Assembly (NCBI RefSeq): GCF_019656055.1 | Contig: NZ_BPKY01000002.1 | Coordinates: 124,001 to 188,000 of the forward strand | DNA length: 64,000 nt | Direction of reading: 5' to 3' | DNA from: Leuconostoc miyukkimchii | GTDB lineage: Bacteria > Bacillota > Bacilli > Lactobacillales > Lactobacillaceae | Shown: positions 9,040-18,509 of the stretch, piece after piece | Layout of the letters: the number at the start of each line of letters is the position of its first letter | How positions within the stretch are numbered: position 1 is the first letter of the stretch | Translations under genes and position numbers: made by a program | Notes under the pieces: model-generated | The model's input: the letters and a program-made list of their open reading frames with translations, nothing else | What the model was told of the DNA's origin: nothing | Databases searched by the model: none

Positions 9040-9978
9040 ATGCAACTTACAGCTAATATACAGAGCTACAACTTTGATCATGTGTTACTGAACGCTGCTG
9101 GTGTGATGTGCCAGACAACTGCTGAAATTGACACTGTTTTAGCATCAAAACACACAGGATCAGTCGTTACAAAATCTGCAACGCTAGCCAATCGTAAAGG
9201 GAATCCTTCACCCCGATACTATGAACTCAAAAATGGATTAGGTACAATTAATTCAATGGGACTACCTAATGAAGGTTTTGATTATTACATGAATTATGTA
9301 GCGACTAAAGCGACTGAGAAACCGATTTTCTTTTCTATTGGCGGCTTATCTAAATCTGAAAATATCAACATGCTGCATCAATTACAAGATTCTGATTTTG
9401 CAGGTCTTATCGAATTAAACCTGTCATGCCCTAACGTACCCGGAAAACCACAAACTGCCTATGATTTTGAGACAACGGAAGAAATATTAACTGATGTTTT
9501 TTCATTTTTCAAGAAACCTTTAGGTGTTAAATTGCCACCATATTTCGATATCGTTCATTTCGACATGATTGCCAGTATTTTAAACAAATTCCCTTTGGCG
9601 TTTGTGAATACAATTAACTCGATTGGTAATGGCTTAGTCATTGACGAAGCTACAGATACTGTCGTCATCAAGCCAAAGGATGGATTTGGTGGTATTGGTG
9701 GTACTTTGGTTAAAGCAACTGCACTGGCTAATGTGCGTGCCTTAAGACAACGATTAAACGAAGACATTAAAATTATTGGTACAGGTGGCGTTACAACTGG
9801 TCGTGATGTATATGAACATATTCTGTGTGGCGCTGACTTGGTTGAAGTCGGTTCTCAATTAGCTATTGAAGGTATCGAAGTGTTTGAACGGTTAGAAAAC
9901 GAACTCAGAGAAATCTTGACAGAAAAAGGTTATCATTCATTGGCAGAGGTCCGTGGACAACTAAAAGTAATTTCATAA
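9040..9978 (+). CDS. pyrD: Dihydroorotate dehydrogenase, class 1A (fumarate-type)
   Basis: A 312-residue soluble FMN enzyme that oxidises dihydroorotate to orotate in pyrimidine synthesis. The class 1A pattern is clear: [31 protein letters not shown], and the catalytic Cys at position 130 in [14 protein letters not shown], the same number as in Lactococcus PyrDA. The FMN phosphate site [12 protein letters not shown] and [10 protein letters not shown] are present. Class 1A enzymes use fumarate and need no PyrK. AGGAG lies 8 bases before the ATG. It stands alone, away from other pyr genes, and ends in a terminator. Confidence 0.96.
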   Translation: MQLTANIQSYNFDHVLLNAAGVMCQTTAEIDTVLASKHTGSVVTKSATLANRKGNPSPRYYELKNGLGTINSMGLPNEGFDYYMNYVATKATEKPIFFSIGGLSKSENINMLHQLQDSDFAGLIELNLSCPNVPGKPQTAYDFETTEEILTDVFSFFKKPLGVKLPPYFDIVHFDMIASILNKFPLAFVNTINSIGNGLVIDEATDTVVIKPKDGFGGIGGTLVKATALANVRALRQRLNEDIKIIGTGGVTTGRDVYEHILCGADLVEVGSQLAIEGIEVFERLENELREILTEKGYHSLAEVRGQLKVIS

Positions 9979-9983
9979 TACGC

Positions 9984-10020
9984 AAAAAGCAACTAGTTGA
10001 TAAACAGCTAGTTGCTTTTT
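9984..10020 (+). terminator. Terminator of pyrD
   Basis: Inverted repeat AAAAAGCAACTAG / CTAGTTGCTTTTT with a short loop, just after the pyrD stop and ending in a T-run. Confidence 0.85.
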
Positions 10021-10040
10021 ATTTGCTATGAACTACAATA

Positions 10041-10075
10041 AAAAAATCAAGTACCCATGTTATGGTTACTTGATT
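10041..10075 (-). terminator. Terminator of ackA
   Basis: On the minus strand the stem AATCAAGTAACC / GGGTACTTGATT (one imperfect pair) is followed by a run of seven T. Confidence 0.75.
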
Positions 10076-10106
10076 GAGCATTCATAATTCACATACTTTG
10101 AGAGCC

Positions 10107-10145
10107 TGGCTAAAATATTGTTATAAAAACAACAATATTCAGCCA
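10107..10145. repeat. Stem-loop directly downstream of ackA
   Basis: An inverted repeat TGGCT..AATATTGTT / AACAATATT..AGCCA begins 14 bases after the ackA stop. It has no T-run on either strand, so it is not a standard terminator; it could protect the 3' end of the ackA mRNA. Confidence 0.5.
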
Positions 10146-10158
10146 TTATTTCAATCTA

Positions 10159-11406
10159 TTAACGTAAAGCTTCAACATCGCGTGCAATCATTAATTCTTC
10201 ATTTGTTGGAATTAATAAGCCAGCAACGGTTGAATCTGCCGTAGTCAATAGTGTTTCTTTTCCTCGGACTTTGTTTGCTTCAACGTCAAGCTTTACACCA
10301 GCAAATGACAAGGCCTCTAACACTTTTGCACGTGTTACAATATCATTTTCTCCAATACCGGCTGTGAAAATAATGGCATCCACACGACCAAGTTCTGCAA
10401 AATATTGACCAGCATATCGGATAACACGATCGTAGAATATATCAAGTGCTAACTTTGCATGTGTGTTTGTTTCTTGAACTTCTTCTAAGTCACGCATGTC
10501 ATTTGAAATAGTTGAAATGCCCAGTAAACCAGATTTTTTATTCAATACTGATAACATTTCTTCATTTGTAAGACCTTCACGTTCTTGAATATAATAAACT
10601 AATGATGGGTCAACATCACCTGAACGTGTAGCCATTGTTAAGCCAGCTAATGGTGTGAATCCCATTGAAGTATCATATGACTTACCATTTTTGATAGCTG
10701 TAATAGAAGCACCCGCACCCAAATGGAATGAAATAGCATTAAATTCATCCAATGGAATGCCTAATTTTTTAGCTGCACGTTCAGTGACATAGCGATGTGA
10801 TGTGCCATGTGCACCATATTTACGTGCACCATAACGTGCATAATATTCATAAGGTATACTATACAGATAGTTCTTTTCTGGCATAGTTTGATGGAAAGAA
10901 GTGTCAAATACAGCAACTGAAAGCGCATCAGGCAACAATTTTTGGAAGGCACGAATACCCATAGCGTTTGCAGGGTTATGTAAAGGTGCATAATCAGCTA
11001 ATCGATCAATTTTTGTCAATACTTCGTCATTAACAACAACTGAATGGTTAAACCATTCACCACCAGCAACAACACGATGACCAACACCTGTGATTTCATT
11101 GAAATCTTTCACAATGCCCAAATCAGTCAATTTTTGCAACAAAAGATTAATTGCTTGATCATGGTTTTTGATTGGCATCTCATGTTCAAACTTTTGACCA
11201 CCGTCTTTTGTGAGTGTGATATTTCCCTCTTCAGCACCAATCAAACGCTTTGGTTCGATATCTTTACCGTATTTAATCGAAATTTCAGCATTATCTTGTC
11301 CGATACGCTCAATAATTCCTTGCATCAATACCGTCTCTTCAGGCATCTCCAACAATTGAAATTTAAGTGATGAGCTGCCGGCGTTTACCGCCATAACTTT
11401 TGACAT
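10159..11406 (-). CDS. ackA: Acetate kinase
   Basis: A 415-residue acetate kinase that makes ATP and acetate from acetyl phosphate, the end step of the phosphoketolase route in heterofermenters. Family motifs run from VMAVNAGSSSLKFQLL at the N-terminus through GHRVVAGGEWF, SVAVFDTSFHQTMP, GTSHRYV, ISFHLGAGASI and FTAGIGEN near the C-terminus. It is slightly longer than the usual 395-405 residues because of an insertion near 50-75. AAAGG lies about 9 bases before the ATG. A single-gene unit flanked by stem-loops. Confidence 0.97.
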   Translation of the reverse strand: MSKVMAVNAGSSSLKFQLLEMPEETVLMQGIIERIGQDNAEISIKYGKDIEPKRLIGAEEGNITLTKDGGQKFEHEMPIKNHDQAINLLLQKLTDLGIVKDFNEITGVGHRVVAGGEWFNHSVVVNDEVLTKIDRLADYAPLHNPANAMGIRAFQKLLPDALSVAVFDTSFHQTMPEKNYLYSIPYEYYARYGARKYGAHGTSHRYVTERAAKKLGIPLDEFNAISFHLGAGASITAIKNGKSYDTSMGFTPLAGLTMATRSGDVDPSLVYYIQEREGLTNEEMLSVLNKKSGLLGISTISNDMRDLEEVQETNTHAKLALDIFYDRVIRYAGQYFAELGRVDAIIFTAGIGENDIVTRAKVLEALSFAGVKLDVEANKVRGKETLLTTADSTVAGLLIPTNEELMIARDVEALR

Positions 11407-11553
11407 TATGTTCTACCTTTTTACCCTTTTAAGTATATTCATAACACACTATCGTTGCTATGTCATAGTATCATTGTAACATTTTTTAGGATAAAGGACA
11501 TGTTGTTATATGTTACAATATTTATACACATAAAATCGTTACGCAGGTATAAC

Positions 11554-12456
11554 ATGATTAAAAAATGGCTATTAAGCAATTTAATTGGTGTAGGAATCAC
11601 TATTTTCGTTTTAATCACAACATTTGGATTAGTTTTCTCTCTAGTTAATAAGAACAAAATCACAACAAGACCAAACAATGTACAGTTTCGCCAAGGACCA
11701 GGTCGACAATACAAATCTACAGCCGCACTTAAGCGTGGCACGAACCTTATTATTCTAAAAAAAACACGTGGTTGGTATCAAGTCAGACGCACTGATAACG
11801 AAAAAATCGGCTGGGTCGCTGGCTGGGTCGCTGAATCAAACGCACTGCGTACCGCGACTGCTATTAGTGAATCAACAATTATTTTGGATCCTGGACACGG
11901 CGGTAAACCAGGTCAAGAATACAATGGTTTGTCCGGTGATAATGGTTCATCCTCTGCCAACGGAAAATTTTTCGAAAAAACATATACACTACGTACCGCG
12001 CGACACATAAGAAATGCATTACAAGAACAGGGTGCACGTGTATTTATGACTCGCGACAAAGATGTCCTTATTCCGTTACTACATATTCCCCGATTAGCTG
12101 AAAAATATCAGGCAGATGCACAAATTTCAATTCATTTTGATCATGCTGGTAATGAAAATGGCGCAACATCAGCCAGTGGTGTTTCTCAATACTACTATCA
12201 TCAAAACGGTAAGCCACTGACTACAGCTCTTAATAGCGCGCTTAACGATTTACCAATTGGCAATCGTGGCATGGATAAGGCGCAATATGTTGTTTTAGAT
12301 AGAGTCAGCCGACCAGCAACGTTGCTCGAATTAGGTTACATTAATAATCCTTCTAATTTTAAATACATTAGAACAGCTAAATATCAAAAAGATGTATCCA
12401 AATTAATTGTTCGCGGATTAACATCATACTTTAACCAAAATACGGAGATGAAATAA
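11554..12456 (+). CDS. Membrane-anchored N-acetylmuramoyl-L-alanine amidase with SH3 domain
   Basis: A 300-residue cell-wall hydrolase. The chosen ATG (MIKKWLL) has AGG 7 bases upstream; the frame stays open upstream but without a site. An uncleaved N-terminal membrane anchor (about 7-31) leads to a bacterial SH3 domain (about 36-90, NVQFRQGPGRQYKSTAALKRGT) and an Amidase_3 domain from about 104. Zinc and catalytic motifs are ILDPGHGGKPG, the Glu in GKFFEKTYTL, SIHFDHAG and LLELGYINNPSNF. It should cut the amide bond between muramic acid and the stem peptide outside the cell. The next gene starts in its stop codon. Confidence 0.92.
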   Translation: MIKKWLLSNLIGVGITIFVLITTFGLVFSLVNKNKITTRPNNVQFRQGPGRQYKSTAALKRGTNLIILKKTRGWYQVRRTDNEKIGWVAGWVAESNALRTATAISESTIILDPGHGGKPGQEYNGLSGDNGSSSANGKFFEKTYTLRTARHIRNALQEQGARVFMTRDKDVLIPLLHIPRLAEKYQADAQISIHFDHAGNENGATSASGVSQYYYHQNGKPLTTALNSALNDLPIGNRGMDKAQYVVLDRVSRPATLLELGYINNPSNFKYIRTAKYQKDVSKLIVRGLTSYFNQNTEMK

Positions 12457-12755
12457 TGGTATTATTTAAGAAAAGCAAGCAAGCCTTTGAAAACAGTATC
12501 GCTAACCAAACCACAGAACAAGTTGAAGAACATTTAGATGGTATGCTCGTTCAGCCCTTTGCATATAAAAAGTTATTGATTATCTATCGCATTGAACAAT
12601 ATCCTAGCACAAGTAATCATATAGACAATCGTATACTTGAATTTGATAAGAAAGAACCCTTATCAGAACGACGTTATAATGAAATTATATCGCGTTTAAA
12701 AAATGACGATAGTGACCGTATTGCTATTGTTAACATATTACCATTAGTTGACTAG
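12456..12755 (+). CDS. Small conserved-looking protein coupled to the amidase, function unknown
   Basis: A 99-residue soluble protein I cannot place. It starts in the overlap TAATG with the amidase stop, with GGAG 8 bases upstream, so it is translated with the amidase. It has no membrane segment or Cys. The N-terminal part is charged (VLFKKSKQAFENS), the middle has a hydrophobic strand KKLLIIYRIEQYP, and the end is DRIAIVNILPLVD, suggesting a small alpha/beta fold. A terminator follows at once. Confidence 0.8.
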   Translation: MVLFKKSKQAFENSIANQTTEQVEEHLDGMLVQPFAYKKLLIIYRIEQYPSTSNHIDNRILEFDKKEPLSERRYNEIISRLKNDDSDRIAIVNILPLVD

Positions 12756-12777
12756 ACGTTAATATTTCTTTGAAGCA

Positions 12778-12822
12778 AAAAATCCAACAACCAGACATAT
12801 TGTCTAGGTTATTGGATTTTTA
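12778..12822. terminator. Bidirectional terminator between convergent genes
   Basis: Stem AAATCCAA..AACC.AGACA / TGTCT.GGTT.TTGGATTT with T-runs on both sides. It serves the amidase operon (+) and the glyA-fthC operon (-). Confidence 0.8.
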
Positions 12823-12842
12823 TTTGTAGTGCGCGATATACT

Positions 12843-13385
12843 TTAAGTATTATTTTGATTCAAAATCTTAGCTACCTTTTGGTCATGTGGTTCCATTGGT
12901 AATGATTCTAGCAGTTGTATATTTAAAGCTAACGACACAGTCTCACCTTTAAAATTAACAAGGAATCGGTCATAGTAGCCAGCGCCATACCCTAATCGGC
13001 TTCCATGCTTAGTAAACGCCAATCCCGGTACAATTGCTAAATCAATGGCATCACTGTCAACAGTCTGATTGCTTACCGGCTCTTTAATATTCAGCTGCCC
13101 AGTTCTTAATTCGGAATCTGATTTAAATTCAACAAATATCATTTGCTTATTTATAATTTTAGGAACGACTATCTGCTTATTTTCTGCCCACGCACGTGTA
13201 ATAATTGGTTGCGTGTTTAATTCCATAGCCGTACTCAGTACAACAGCAATAACTTGAGCATTATGCCACTGTACTGAAGCAAATAATAATTCACGTAATT
13301 GTGCCTCTTCTTGTAACCTACTTGAACCACTATATTGATTTAGACGCTTTTTTTGTTCAAGACGCACCACATCCTTATGCAGCAT
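12843..13385 (-). CDS. fthC: 5-formyltetrahydrofolate cyclo-ligase
   Basis: A 180-residue enzyme of the YgfA/MTHFS family, which turns 5-formyl-THF into 5,10-methenyl-THF with ATP. The signature GSRLGYGAGYYDRFL (about 130-144) holds the ATP/substrate loop; IDLAIVPGLAFTKHG just before it is also typical, as is the basic N-terminal helix (EQKKRLNQY). Upstream glyA, 39 bases away on the same strand, makes 5,10-methylene-THF. SHMT also produces 5-formyl-THF as a by-product that inhibits it, so the pairing makes biochemical sense. Confidence 0.93.
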   Translation of the reverse strand: MLHKDVVRLEQKKRLNQYSGSSRLQEEAQLRELLFASVQWHNAQVIAVVLSTAMELNTQPIITRAWAENKQIVVPKIINKQMIFVEFKSDSELRTGQLNIKEPVSNQTVDSDAIDLAIVPGLAFTKHGSRLGYGAGYYDRFLVNFKGETVSLALNIQLLESLPMEPHDQKVAKILNQNNT

Positions 13386-13424
13386 ATTTTCCCTTTCAAT
13401 TATAGAAAAAGTCGGCCTGGGTCA

Positions 13425-14657
13425 TCATTCAAATAAATGTGTCATAGCCAAAGCCTCGGCCTGTTGCTTAACATCTTTTAGTATTTTTGGATCCTCATAA
13501 TTATGAATGGCAGTGACAATTAATTCAGCAACTTTTCGGGCATCAGCTTCTTTAAATCCACGCGTTGTGATTGCTGGTGTTCCAATACGAATACCAGAAG
13601 TGACAAATGGACTCAATGTTTCATTTGGTAATGCCTCTTTGTTGGTTGTAATGGACACAGTATCCAACAACTCTTGTGTTTGCTTACCATTGAGACCAGT
13701 CTTTGTTAAATCTAAGTTAAACAAGTGGTTATCTGTGCCACCAGCAACAACACGAATATCTTCAGTACTGTTAAAAACATCTGCCATAGCTTGGGCATTT
13801 TTAATAACTTGCGCTGCATATAACTTAAACTCTGGTTGCAAGGCTTCGCCAAACGCAATTGCTTTACCTGCGATAACATGTTCTAATGGTCCACCCTGCG
13901 AGCCAGGGAAAATGGCAGAATTCAACTTTTTAGCATACTTTTCCTGAGATAAGATAACACCACCACGTGGTCCGCGTAATGTTTTATGTGTTGTTGATGT
14001 CACAACATCAGCAATACCAACAGGATTAGGATGTAACCCAGCTGCGACCAACCCGGCAATATGTGCCATATCAACCATCAAATAAGCACCAACCTCATCG
14101 GCAATTTCACGGAATTTAGTAAAATCAATAATACGTGAGTAGGCAGATGCACCAGCTACAATTAATTGTGGCTTAACTTCACGTGCTTGACGAGCAATTT
14201 CATCATAATCCAGTTGCTCTGTTTCAGGATTCAGACCATACGTGTAAGAATCATATATCTTACCCGAAAAGGACACTTTGGCCCCATGAGTAAGATGCCC
14301 ACCGGCATCTAAATTCATACCAAGAATTTTGTCTCCTGGCTTCAAGAAAGCCATATAGGCTGCTGCATTTGCTTGTGAACCAGAATGTGGCTGCACATTA
14401 GCATATTCTGCTCCAAAGAGTTCTTTTAAACGATCAATAGCAAGTTGCTCCACGACATCGACATATTCTGTGCCACCATAGTAACGCTTGTATGGATAAC
14501 CTTCGGCATACTTATTTGTTAAAACAGAGCCTTGTGCGGCGCGAACGCTTTGTGAGGCAAAGTTTTCTGAGGCAATCAATTCAATCGTGCGATTTTGACG
14601 AGCACCTTCTTGTTGAATAGCGCTCCAGACTTCGGGGTCGTGTTCTTTAAATGACAT
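13425..14657 (-). CDS. glyA: Serine hydroxymethyltransferase
   Basis: A 410-residue PLP enzyme that interconverts serine and glycine with THF, the main one-carbon source. Motifs include [36 protein letters not shown], the PLP lysine K225 in [14 protein letters not shown], and [16 protein letters not shown]. Length is standard. AGGAGA lies 5 bases before the ATG. It probably forms an operon with fthC. I saw no riboswitch in the 114 bases upstream. Confidence 0.97.
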   Translation of the reverse strand: MSFKEHDPEVWSAIQQEGARQNRTIELIASENFASQSVRAAQGSVLTNKYAEGYPYKRYYGGTEYVDVVEQLAIDRLKELFGAEYANVQPHSGSQANAAAYMAFLKPGDKILGMNLDAGGHLTHGAKVSFSGKIYDSYTYGLNPETEQLDYDEIARQAREVKPQLIVAGASAYSRIIDFTKFREIADEVGAYLMVDMAHIAGLVAAGLHPNPVGIADVVTSTTHKTLRGPRGGVILSQEKYAKKLNSAIFPGSQGGPLEHVIAGKAIAFGEALQPEFKLYAAQVIKNAQAMADVFNSTEDIRVVAGGTDNHLFNLDLTKTGLNGKQTQELLDTVSITTNKEALPNETLSPFVTSGIRIGTPAITTRGFKEADARKVAELIVTAIHNYEDPKILKDVKQQAEALAMTHLFE

Positions 14658-14771
14658 GTTCTTCTCCTAATACATTAATAAGTTAAGTATAACGTATTTA
14701 ACATTGATTTCTAGATAAATTATACGGATTATTACGAATATTTTTTAAAAATAGATGATATAGTTTGTATT

Positions 14772-16232
14772 TTACAAAATTTCATGACGCAGCGTCGTCA
14801 AAATTTGCTTAGCATCTATTAATTGCTTGTGCAAAACAGGTTTATCAAATAACTCACTAATTTGATTTGGAATAGCTGTTGACGTTGCTTCAGCAAGTTG
14901 TTCGAGCGCATCATGACCTGATTTAGGTGAAATATTTAACGCCTGTAACACTGTTTGGGAAAATTTGTACGGACTAGCTGTTGCCGCAATAAGTGTCGGA
15001 CCAGACACAGCTATTTTTTCATATACATAACGTCCTACAGCTGTATGTGGGTCGATTGTATAATCAGTTGTGTCTCGAGAATGTTTAATTGTTTGCAATA
15101 CCTGTTCTTGTGACGCGAAGCCCGCAGTAAATTTATTTAACTTGTCACGCGTGTCAGTTTTTAAGACATACTCGCCTTTTTCAGCCAAAGAAGTCATATA
15201 TTCTCGAATTTCAGTACTATTTTGTCCACTAGCAAAGTACAATAATCTTTCTAGGTTACTGGATACTAAAATATCCATAGCTGGCGCATTAGTGACCTTA
15301 AAATCACGCTTGCTATTGTACTTACCTGTTGTGAAAAAATCAGTTAATACATTGTTTTCATTTGAAGCAACCACAAACTGCTTAACAGGCAAACCAATCT
15401 GACTTGCATAATAAGCTGCCAACACATTACCAAAATTACCAGTTGGTACAACAATGTTAATTTCCTCTCCTGGTTTAATTCTTTCTGATTTAACAAGCTG
15501 CGCATATGCATATATATAATACACAATTTGTGGCACTAAGCGCCCAATATTAATTGAATTCGCTGATGAGAAACGCATGTTTTTAGCATCTAAATCATGG
15601 GCTAATGCCTTATCAGAAAGCAAAGTTTTAACTGCTTTTTGTGCATCGTCAAAATTGCCAGTAATTGCGATAACATGTGCATTTTCTGCAGCTTCACTCT
15701 GCATTTGCTGTTTTTGAATATCACTGACGCCCTCTTCAGGGTAAAAAACAACAATTTCCGTTTGATCCACGTGACCAAACCCACTCATTGCAGCTGTACC
15801 TGTATCCCCAGAAGTTGCTGTTAAAATAACAATTTTATCATTAATTGCTTGTTTTTTGGCAGCAGCTGTCATTAAATGTGGTAACGCCTGCAATGCAATG
15901 TCTTTAAATGCGAGTGTGGGGCCATGAAATAATTCAATATAAGTCAAATCATCCTCATTGTGAAGCGAAACAATATCTTCTGTTGTCCATTGTTCACCAT
16001 AAGCCTTGTTGATGATATGATCAATTTCAGACACACTAAAATCATCAAAAAAGGCGTCAAAAATCAATGTCGCCAAATCTGAGTATGTTTGCGTTCGAAG
16101 TGTTGACCAGTCAAGGGCTAGGTTTGGCCAGTGCTCTGGTACGTACAGTCCACCATCAGGTGCAATACCATTTAGAATCGCCTGACTTGCTGTTACTGCT
16201 GGCGCCTGTCCACGTGTAGAAATATATTTCAT
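14772..16232 (-). CDS. thrC: Threonine synthase
   Basis: A 486-residue PLP enzyme that converts phosphohomoserine to threonine. The N-terminus MKYISTRGQAPAVTASQAILNGIAPDGGLYVPE is typical of the long (yeast/E. coli-like) form, and the PLP lysine is K110 in GPTLAFKDIALQAL. TSGDTGTAAM and VVPTGNFGNVLAAYYA are the cofactor phosphate and glycine-rich loops. AAGGA lies upstream of the ATG. It is divergent from the hom-thrB-aspartokinase genes, with a 110-base shared control region. Confidence 0.96.
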   Translation of the reverse strand: MKYISTRGQAPAVTASQAILNGIAPDGGLYVPEHWPNLALDWSTLRTQTYSDLATLIFDAFFDDFSVSEIDHIINKAYGEQWTTEDIVSLHNEDDLTYIELFHGPTLAFKDIALQALPHLMTAAAKKQAINDKIVILTATSGDTGTAAMSGFGHVDQTEIVVFYPEEGVSDIQKQQMQSEAAENAHVIAITGNFDDAQKAVKTLLSDKALAHDLDAKNMRFSSANSINIGRLVPQIVYYIYAYAQLVKSERIKPGEEINIVVPTGNFGNVLAAYYASQIGLPVKQFVVASNENNVLTDFFTTGKYNSKRDFKVTNAPAMDILVSSNLERLLYFASGQNSTEIREYMTSLAEKGEYVLKTDTRDKLNKFTAGFASQEQVLQTIKHSRDTTDYTIDPHTAVGRYVYEKIAVSGPTLIAATASPYKFSQTVLQALNISPKSGHDALEQLAEATSTAIPNQISELFDKPVLHKQLIDAKQILTTLRHEIL

Positions 16233-16268
16233 GTATGCAACTTCCTTTTATCCATAGCTTTTCATTAA

Positions 16269-16277
16269 ATTATAACA
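16269..16277 (-). promoter_or_regulatory. Extended -10 promoter of thrC
   Basis: TGTTATAAT on the minus strand is a perfect extended -10, placed 37 bases before the thrC ATG; no good -35 is present. The hom promoter must lie in the same AT-rich 110-base region but I could not fix it. Confidence 0.5.
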
Positions 16278-16342
16278 AATAACTACAAAATTATGAATAA
16301 TAATGATAAAATTATAGGAATAACTGATTGAAGGAATGGATT

Positions 16343-17629
16343 ATGGATATTGGAATTGGACTCTTTGGCTTAGGCACAGTTGGCAGTGGCGTCGTTAAAA
16401 TCTTACAAGAAAATGCCGATCAAATTACAAAACGAACAGGTTCTCGACTCAGCGTTAAGCACGCCGTTGTTCATAATTTGAATAAAGAACGTACAGGGTT
16501 TATTCAAAATTTCCCCATTACAGATAATGCAACAGATATCTTAAATAATCCTGATATTCAAATTGTTGTTGAAGTCATGGGTACATTAGATCAGGCTTAC
16601 GATATTATAAAACGCGCGCTAAATGCAAAAAAACATGTGGTCACAGCAAATAAAGACCTTATTGCCAGCCGTGGTCAAGAACTCGTAACCATTGCAGAAA
16701 CTAATGGTGTTGACCTGTTCTTCGAAGCTGCAGTCGCGGGTGGCATTCCAATACTACGTACATTGTCAACGAGTTTCACAGCAGATGAAATTTCTCGCGT
16801 TGCCGGTATCATTAACGGTACGAGTAATTTTATTTTGACACAAATGACGACTAACAATTTAGCATACGCCAATGCCTTAAAATTAGCACAAGATATGGGC
16901 TTTGCCGAATCAGACCCAACAAATGATGTCGAAGGCTTTGATGCGGCTTACAAATTAATTATCTTATCCAACTTTGCTTTTGGCGTGCAACCTGTTTTAG
17001 GTGATTTAGCTATTACTGGTATTGCAAACGTGACAGACGCTGATATTGCTGATGCAAACGCCTTTGGCTATGCTATTAAATTGTTAGGCGTTGCCCAACG
17101 CGTGGGTGATACCAAAGAAGCAATTAGTATCGAAGTATCGCCTCAACTTGTACCATTTAGTCACCCGTTAGCGACTGTCCATAACGAAAACAATGCGGTG
17201 CTTGTTAATGGTGAGTCAGTTGGCGAAGTCATGTTATATGGTCCAGGTGCAGGTGAAATGCCAACTGCTAACTCAGTTTTAAGTGATTTAACAAATGTTG
17301 CCACTGACTTAGCGTTAAATACACCTGGACATCCTTTTAACTCATTCAATCAAGATCTCGACTTGGCAAAGCCCTCACAAAGAATCGCACGCCGATTTAT
17401 CGTTGTTGAAGTTGATGACACACCTGGTGCGATGTATTCCGTTACTGGGATGTTTGCTGCAGCAAAAATTAGTTTTACAGACTTAAAACAGACACCAGCT
17501 GCTAACGGCACGGCACGAATGGTTGCGCTAACACATCCAGCAAGCGATGCACAATTAAACGTCATTAAAACAACCATCCGCAATGCTGATGGTATCAATC
17601 TAGCTGCGGAGTATAAATTATTCTCATGA
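16343..17629 (+). CDS. hom: Homoserine dehydrogenase
   Basis: A 428-residue NAD(P)H enzyme that reduces aspartate semialdehyde to homoserine. The Rossmann motif is GLFGLGTVGSGVV, followed by VVEVMGTLDQAYDIIKRALNAKKHVVTANKDLIA and the catalytic region AGIINGTSNFILTQM...GFAESDPTNDVEGFDAAYKL. A C-terminal ACT domain (about 350-428) indicates feedback control, as in B. subtilis Hom. I start at ATG 16343 because AAGGA lies 7 bases upstream; the frame extends to a TTG at 16328 that overlaps that site. The stop overlaps thrB by 4 bases. Confidence 0.96.
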   Translation: MDIGIGLFGLGTVGSGVVKILQENADQITKRTGSRLSVKHAVVHNLNKERTGFIQNFPITDNATDILNNPDIQIVVEVMGTLDQAYDIIKRALNAKKHVVTANKDLIASRGQELVTIAETNGVDLFFEAAVAGGIPILRTLSTSFTADEISRVAGIINGTSNFILTQMTTNNLAYANALKLAQDMGFAESDPTNDVEGFDAAYKLIILSNFAFGVQPVLGDLAITGIANVTDADIADANAFGYAIKLLGVAQRVGDTKEAISIEVSPQLVPFSHPLATVHNENNAVLVNGESVGEVMLYGPGAGEMPTANSVLSDLTNVATDLALNTPGHPFNSFNQDLDLAKPSQRIARRFIVVEVDDTPGAMYSVTGMFAAAKISFTDLKQTPAANGTARMVALTHPASDAQLNVIKTTIRNADGINLAAEYKLFS

Positions 17630-18507
17630 TTAAAATTATAGTTCCTGCTACAAGTGCAAACATTGGTCCAGGTTTTGATTCTCTAGGTGTTGCGCTAAAC
17701 CTCTATTTAACTTTAGAAATTCACGAAGAAACTAACTTTTGGGTTGTAGATCATGATTTTGAAAATGCAATGCCACATGATGCGACACACTTCATCGTTA
17801 AAACAGCGCTCTCACTAGCACCCAACATCACACCACACCACATCATTGTTAAATCAGATATTCCACTTGCTCGTGGTTTAGGATCCTCGTCATCTGCTCT
17901 CTTGGCTGGATTGGCAATGGCCAATGTTTTAGCTGATTTGAAATTATCTGATGAACTACTATTAGAGCATGCAACAAAACTTGAAGGACATCCTGATAAT
18001 GTCGCACCTGCTTTATTTGGTGGCGGTATTGCTGCCTACTATGACGGTTTAAGACTCTATCACGCACCGCTCAAATTACCCGATTTTGTTGATTTTATAA
18101 CATTTATTCCTAATTATAAATTATTAACTTCTGCAGCGCGTGCTGCATTACCACAGAACTTGTCATTTAAAGAAAGTGTTGCTGCCAGTGCGATTAGCAA
18201 TACTTTGATTGCTGCGCTCTATGCTGATGATTTCGTAACCGCACGGGAATTAATAGAACAAGACCATTTTCATGAAACTGCCCGAGCTGATCTTGTGCCA
18301 CATTTAGCAGTGATTCGTCGCATAGCACATGATTTAGATATTACTGGCACCTATTTATCGGGAGCAGGTCCAACAATTATCACTATTGTGCCAAAAAATC
18401 AGTCAACTGATTTACTATTAGCGTTATCCAAAGCCAATTTGCCCGGTCAAATACATCGTCTCCAACAGGACTTCAATGGTCTAACAATTATGAAAGAAGA
18501 AAAATAA
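17626..18507 (+). CDS. thrB: Homoserine kinase
   Basis: A 293-residue GHMP kinase that phosphorylates homoserine. The N-terminus IIVPATSANIGPGFDSLGVALN and the ATP loop PLARGLGSSSSALLAGLAMAN are diagnostic, and the C-terminal GHMP motif is TYLSGAGPTIITIV. The ATG overlaps the hom stop (ATGA), and the next gene starts 2 bases after its stop, so the three genes are translated as a unit. Confidence 0.96.
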   Translation: MIKIIVPATSANIGPGFDSLGVALNLYLTLEIHEETNFWVVDHDFENAMPHDATHFIVKTALSLAPNITPHHIIVKSDIPLARGLGSSSSALLAGLAMANVLADLKLSDELLLEHATKLEGHPDNVAPALFGGGIAAYYDGLRLYHAPLKLPDFVDFITFIPNYKLLTSAARAALPQNLSFKESVAASAISNTLIAALYADDFVTARELIEQDHFHETARADLVPHLAVIRRIAHDLDITGTYLSGAGPTIITIVPKNQSTDLLLALSKANLPGQIHRLQQDFNGLTIMKEEK

Positions 18508-18509
18508 GT

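Noticed and set aside
13507-13947. A 146-codon open frame on the + strand
   Set aside because: Antisense to glyA; no ribosome binding site and no recognisable domain.
14658-14771. Glycine riboswitch upstream of glyA
   Set aside because: The region is too short (114 bases) and AT-rich, with none of the conserved aptamer blocks.
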